From Candidatus Heimdallarchaeota archaeon (GTDB taxonomy: Archaea; Asgardarchaeota; Heimdallarchaeia; Heimdallarchaeales; Kariarchaeaceae): a DNA stretch of 64,000 bases. The notes under the pieces are model-generated. The model worked only from the letters and a program-made list of their open reading frames with translations. It was not told where the DNA came from and did no database searches. Position numbers and translations under genes: made by a program. Below, piece after piece: positions 62,390-64,000 of this stretch. Each line of letters starts with the position of its first letter. Position 1 is the first letter of the stretch. The stretch spans positions 248,001 to 312,000 of the forward strand of contig JADCLS010000006.1 of assembly GCA_026702845.1 (NCBI GenBank), given 5' to 3'.

Positions 62390-62803
62390 TTATAATAACT
62401 TTTCTCCACATTTGATACAGAAATTAGAATCCAAGTCATTTTGTGTACCACAAGATTCACAGAATTTTATTTCCATCACAAATTCCTGTGCTGCAGGTTG
62501 GTGATAGTTTGATGAGTACAACGGATCCTGATTAGGTTGTTGTGTGTACTGTTGTTGTGCAAACTGTTGTTGTTGCATCATTTGTTTTTGTTGTTGGGCA
62601 TATGATGGGCCATATATCTTGTTAACGATAAGACCGCGAGTAAACATTAACACCACACCAATGAAAAAGGTTGGAATTCCCAGTACATAGGAAAATCCAA
62701 ATAGATCTCCAAGAAGAAAGATAAAGGTGGCTATCCGTAATATTCCATACAATTGTTTCCTTTTCTTCTCTCTTTCAAGAACTTCTTGAGATATATTCAT
62801 CAT
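62390..62803 (-). CDS. Membrane protein with Gln-rich loop and C-terminal zinc ribbon
   Basis: From ATG 62803 (the frame is open to 62866) the protein has an N-terminal helix with charged residues and two membrane segments (about 18-38 and 43-62). A Gln-rich, probably disordered stretch and then a zinc ribbon (CESCGTQ and CIKCGEK) at the C-terminus follow. The domain order is the reverse of the ribbon-first proteins at 2843-3976 and 23579-23953. Function unknown. Confidence 0.6.
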   Translation of the reverse strand: MMNISQEVLEREKKRKQLYGILRIATFIFLLGDLFGFSYVLGIPTFFIGVVLMFTRGLIVNKIYGPSYAQQQKQMMQQQQFAQQQYTQQPNQDPLYSSNYHQPAAQEFVMEIKFCESCGTQNDLDSNFCIKCGEKLL

Positions 62804-62915
62804 TAAAATAACAAAGAACAAACTAAATTTAAAATGTTTAGATAATATAACTATACTTACCAACAAGACAAAGTTAATTGAAAACTAACTTAGATAGAAT
62901 CAAAATTGGTGATAT

Positions 62916-63350
62916 ATGGGCTTTCAAAGCAATCCTAATGCAATTAGATGGAAAATTCACTTGAATTCTTCTGTGGAGACAGTATACCATTTTTTAACCA
63001 CAGATACAGGTAGATCAAAATATTGGGCAAAAACAAGAGAATCTGAGAATGAAATTGAATTCACCTTCCCCAATGGACTTGTATGGAAGGCAGAGAAAAT
63101 AAATTGTGTAGAGAACTCCTTATTCTCAATAAAATACCTTGGAGGGAGTATAGTAACCTTTACACTCGAGAAAGATGATGGAACAGACTTAAGCCTAATT
63201 GATATTGGTGTAAAACCAGAAGATCGTTGTGAGGTGATTGCAGGATGGGTATCTGTTCTATTATCCTTGAAGGCAGCTGTGGATTTTGATGTTGATCTAC
63301 GTAATCATCATCCTGATCGAAACTGGGATCTCGGATATGTGGATAATTAA
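62916..63350 (+). CDS. SRPBCC/AHSA1-like protein
   Basis: The 144-residue protein follows the START/AHSA1 pattern: 'WKIHLNSSVETVYHFLTTDTGRSKYWAKT' at the N-terminus (strand, helix with the 'vf..lt....ls.Ww' signature), 'EFTFPNGLVWKAEKIN', 'FSIKYLGGSIVTFTLE', and a C-terminal long helix with 'GWVSVLLSLKAAVDF'. Such proteins bind hydrophobic ligands or act as Hsp90-ATPase activators. Function unknown. Confidence 0.85.
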   Translation: MGFQSNPNAIRWKIHLNSSVETVYHFLTTDTGRSKYWAKTRESENEIEFTFPNGLVWKAEKINCVENSLFSIKYLGGSIVTFTLEKDDGTDLSLIDIGVKPEDRCEVIAGWVSVLLSLKAAVDFDVDLRNHHPDRNWDLGYVDN

Positions 63351-63412
63351 TAGAGCTAAAGTTAGTTCCAAATCAAAAATAGTTTAAAAGATAGAACTAT
63401 TGCGACTTTTAG

Positions 63413-64000
63413 ATGATTGAGGAAACCATTGCACTTCTTGAAAATGATCAGGTTGATTTTGAGCAAATTCAGGCATATGTAAAAAAACTGGAGATCATTC
63501 AGACCAGTACAGCTAAATTACATACACTACACAGTCTCTATCAAGTGACCCGGCAAAAGTTGGGGGCTCCTTCTATAAATAAAAAGATTTTACTTAAACT
63601 TCAAAACAACTTCAATCTTCCTCCATCGCATCTAGTTCCCTTACTCATGGTAATTCTCAATCCTGCATTTGAAGAATATCGAGAACTCTTTAAAGTGGAG
63701 GAAATTCTAGATACAAATGAGTTGATAGAACTGAACACAGCATTGAATACTTTGGATGCAAGTATTCCGCAACAATCATATCCCTATGATTTGGTATCTC
63801 AAATGCAGTATATCATTGATCACTGGAATGTAGCTCCCAGTAAGTTGTTATTAAGTATTGATTTACTCAAGGAAGAACATAAACCACATTTCACTGGTCC
63901 TGGTGAGGCCTACATTTACCAGAGCGATGAAGAAGGAGAAGAAAGATTTACTCCAGATATGACTTGGATGCCTAAAACTATCCTACTTGCAAAAAATGTC
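63413..64000 (+). CDS. Hypothetical protein, cut by window end
   Basis: The frame is open from ATG 63413 to the window end, 196 codons, with coding character throughout. It is helical at first (VDFEQIQAYVKKLEII and then 'TLHSLYQVTRQKL'), then alpha/beta, with a TATA-like GTTTAAAAG ~25 bases upstream. The region around 175-190 has an acidic 'SDEEGEE' stretch. No family is recognised from the part seen. Confidence 0.7.
   Translation, partial: MIEETIALLENDQVDFEQIQAYVKKLEIIQTSTAKLHTLHSLYQVTRQKLGAPSINKKILLKLQNNFNLPPSHLVPLLMVILNPAFEEYRELFKVEEILDTNELIELNTALNTLDASIPQQSYPYDLVSQMQYIIDHWNVAPSKLLLSIDLLKEEHKPHFTGPGEAYIYQSDEEGEERFTPDMTWMPKTILLAKNV

Noticed and set aside
1..64000. Mobile elements, prophage or CRISPR-Cas
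   Set aside because: No transposase, integrase, phage structural or Cas motifs seen in any frame; no terminal inverted repeats of IS type.

Overview
The window is clearly AT-rich and tightly packed. Many genes start with TTG, and several promoters have a TATA-like box about 25 bases upstream of the start codon with little or no leader. It carries an archaeal transcription factor TFB, together with proteins otherwise typical of eukaryotes: two Ras-like small GTPases, a Roadblock/LC7 protein, two longin-like domain proteins, three RING/PHD-like treble-clef zinc-finger proteins, an E2/UEV-like protein and two leucine-rich-repeat proteins. This combination points to an Asgard archaeon (Promethearchaeota). 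I cannot place it in a class from this window. There is no rRNA, tRNA, CRISPR array, insertion sequence or prophage that I can see.

Layout. 0-4 kb: a small membrane protein, a protein of six tandem winged-helix units, and a zinc-ribbon membrane protein with acidic tandem repeats. About 4.1 kb: a candidate structured RNA. 4.7-8.6 kb: purine genes guaB and guaA (a fused GMP synthetase) and a nitroreductase. 8.7-12.4 kb: an SDR epimerase and membrane proteins. 12.6-16.3 kb: Roadblock plus Ras-like GTPase pair, a glycosyltransferase and cysS. 16-24 kb: a TPR protein, several membrane and zinc-ribbon proteins, a methyltransferase broken by an in-frame TAG, and an ATC-hydrolase-like protein. 24-25.7 kb: tfb, whose zinc ribbon can only be translated from a non-AUG start, and its long upstream region with hairpins. 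25.7-34 kb: the three RING-like proteins, a longin-like protein, a GMC oxidoreductase with a small partner, and a CheR-type methyltransferase. 34-37 kb: tldD/tldE. 38.8-43 kb: an accessory island with two decayed surface-protein genes, a short membrane peptide, a two-winged-helix regulator and a membrane caspase-fold-like protein; the last three share a TTTGCA-N6-TGCAAA inverted repeat. 43-48 kb: LRR, UEV-like and TPR proteins. 48.4-52 kb: a PadR-controlled membrane operon with tandem operators, a flavodoxin, and an ABC exporter (FetAB-like). 52-64 kb: a ferredoxin, a Lon N-domain protein, a second GTPase with an unknown partner, an LRR protein, a HugZ-like protein, a 7-TM/longin-like fusion, an amidase, a rhodanese, a bactofilin-like protein, an SRPBCC protein, and a gene cut by the window end.

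The genes suggest three themes: core housekeeping (guanine nucleotides, tRNA charging, transcription initiation, TldD/E proteolysis), small-GTPase signalling with Roadblock/longin partners, and a scattered ubiquitin-like toolkit (RING-like plus UEV-like, with no ubiquitin, E1 or catalytic E2 in the window). The most system-like undescribed locus is the regulator, short peptide and caspase-fold membrane protein set at 39.7-42.6 kb, linked by the shared inverted repeat.
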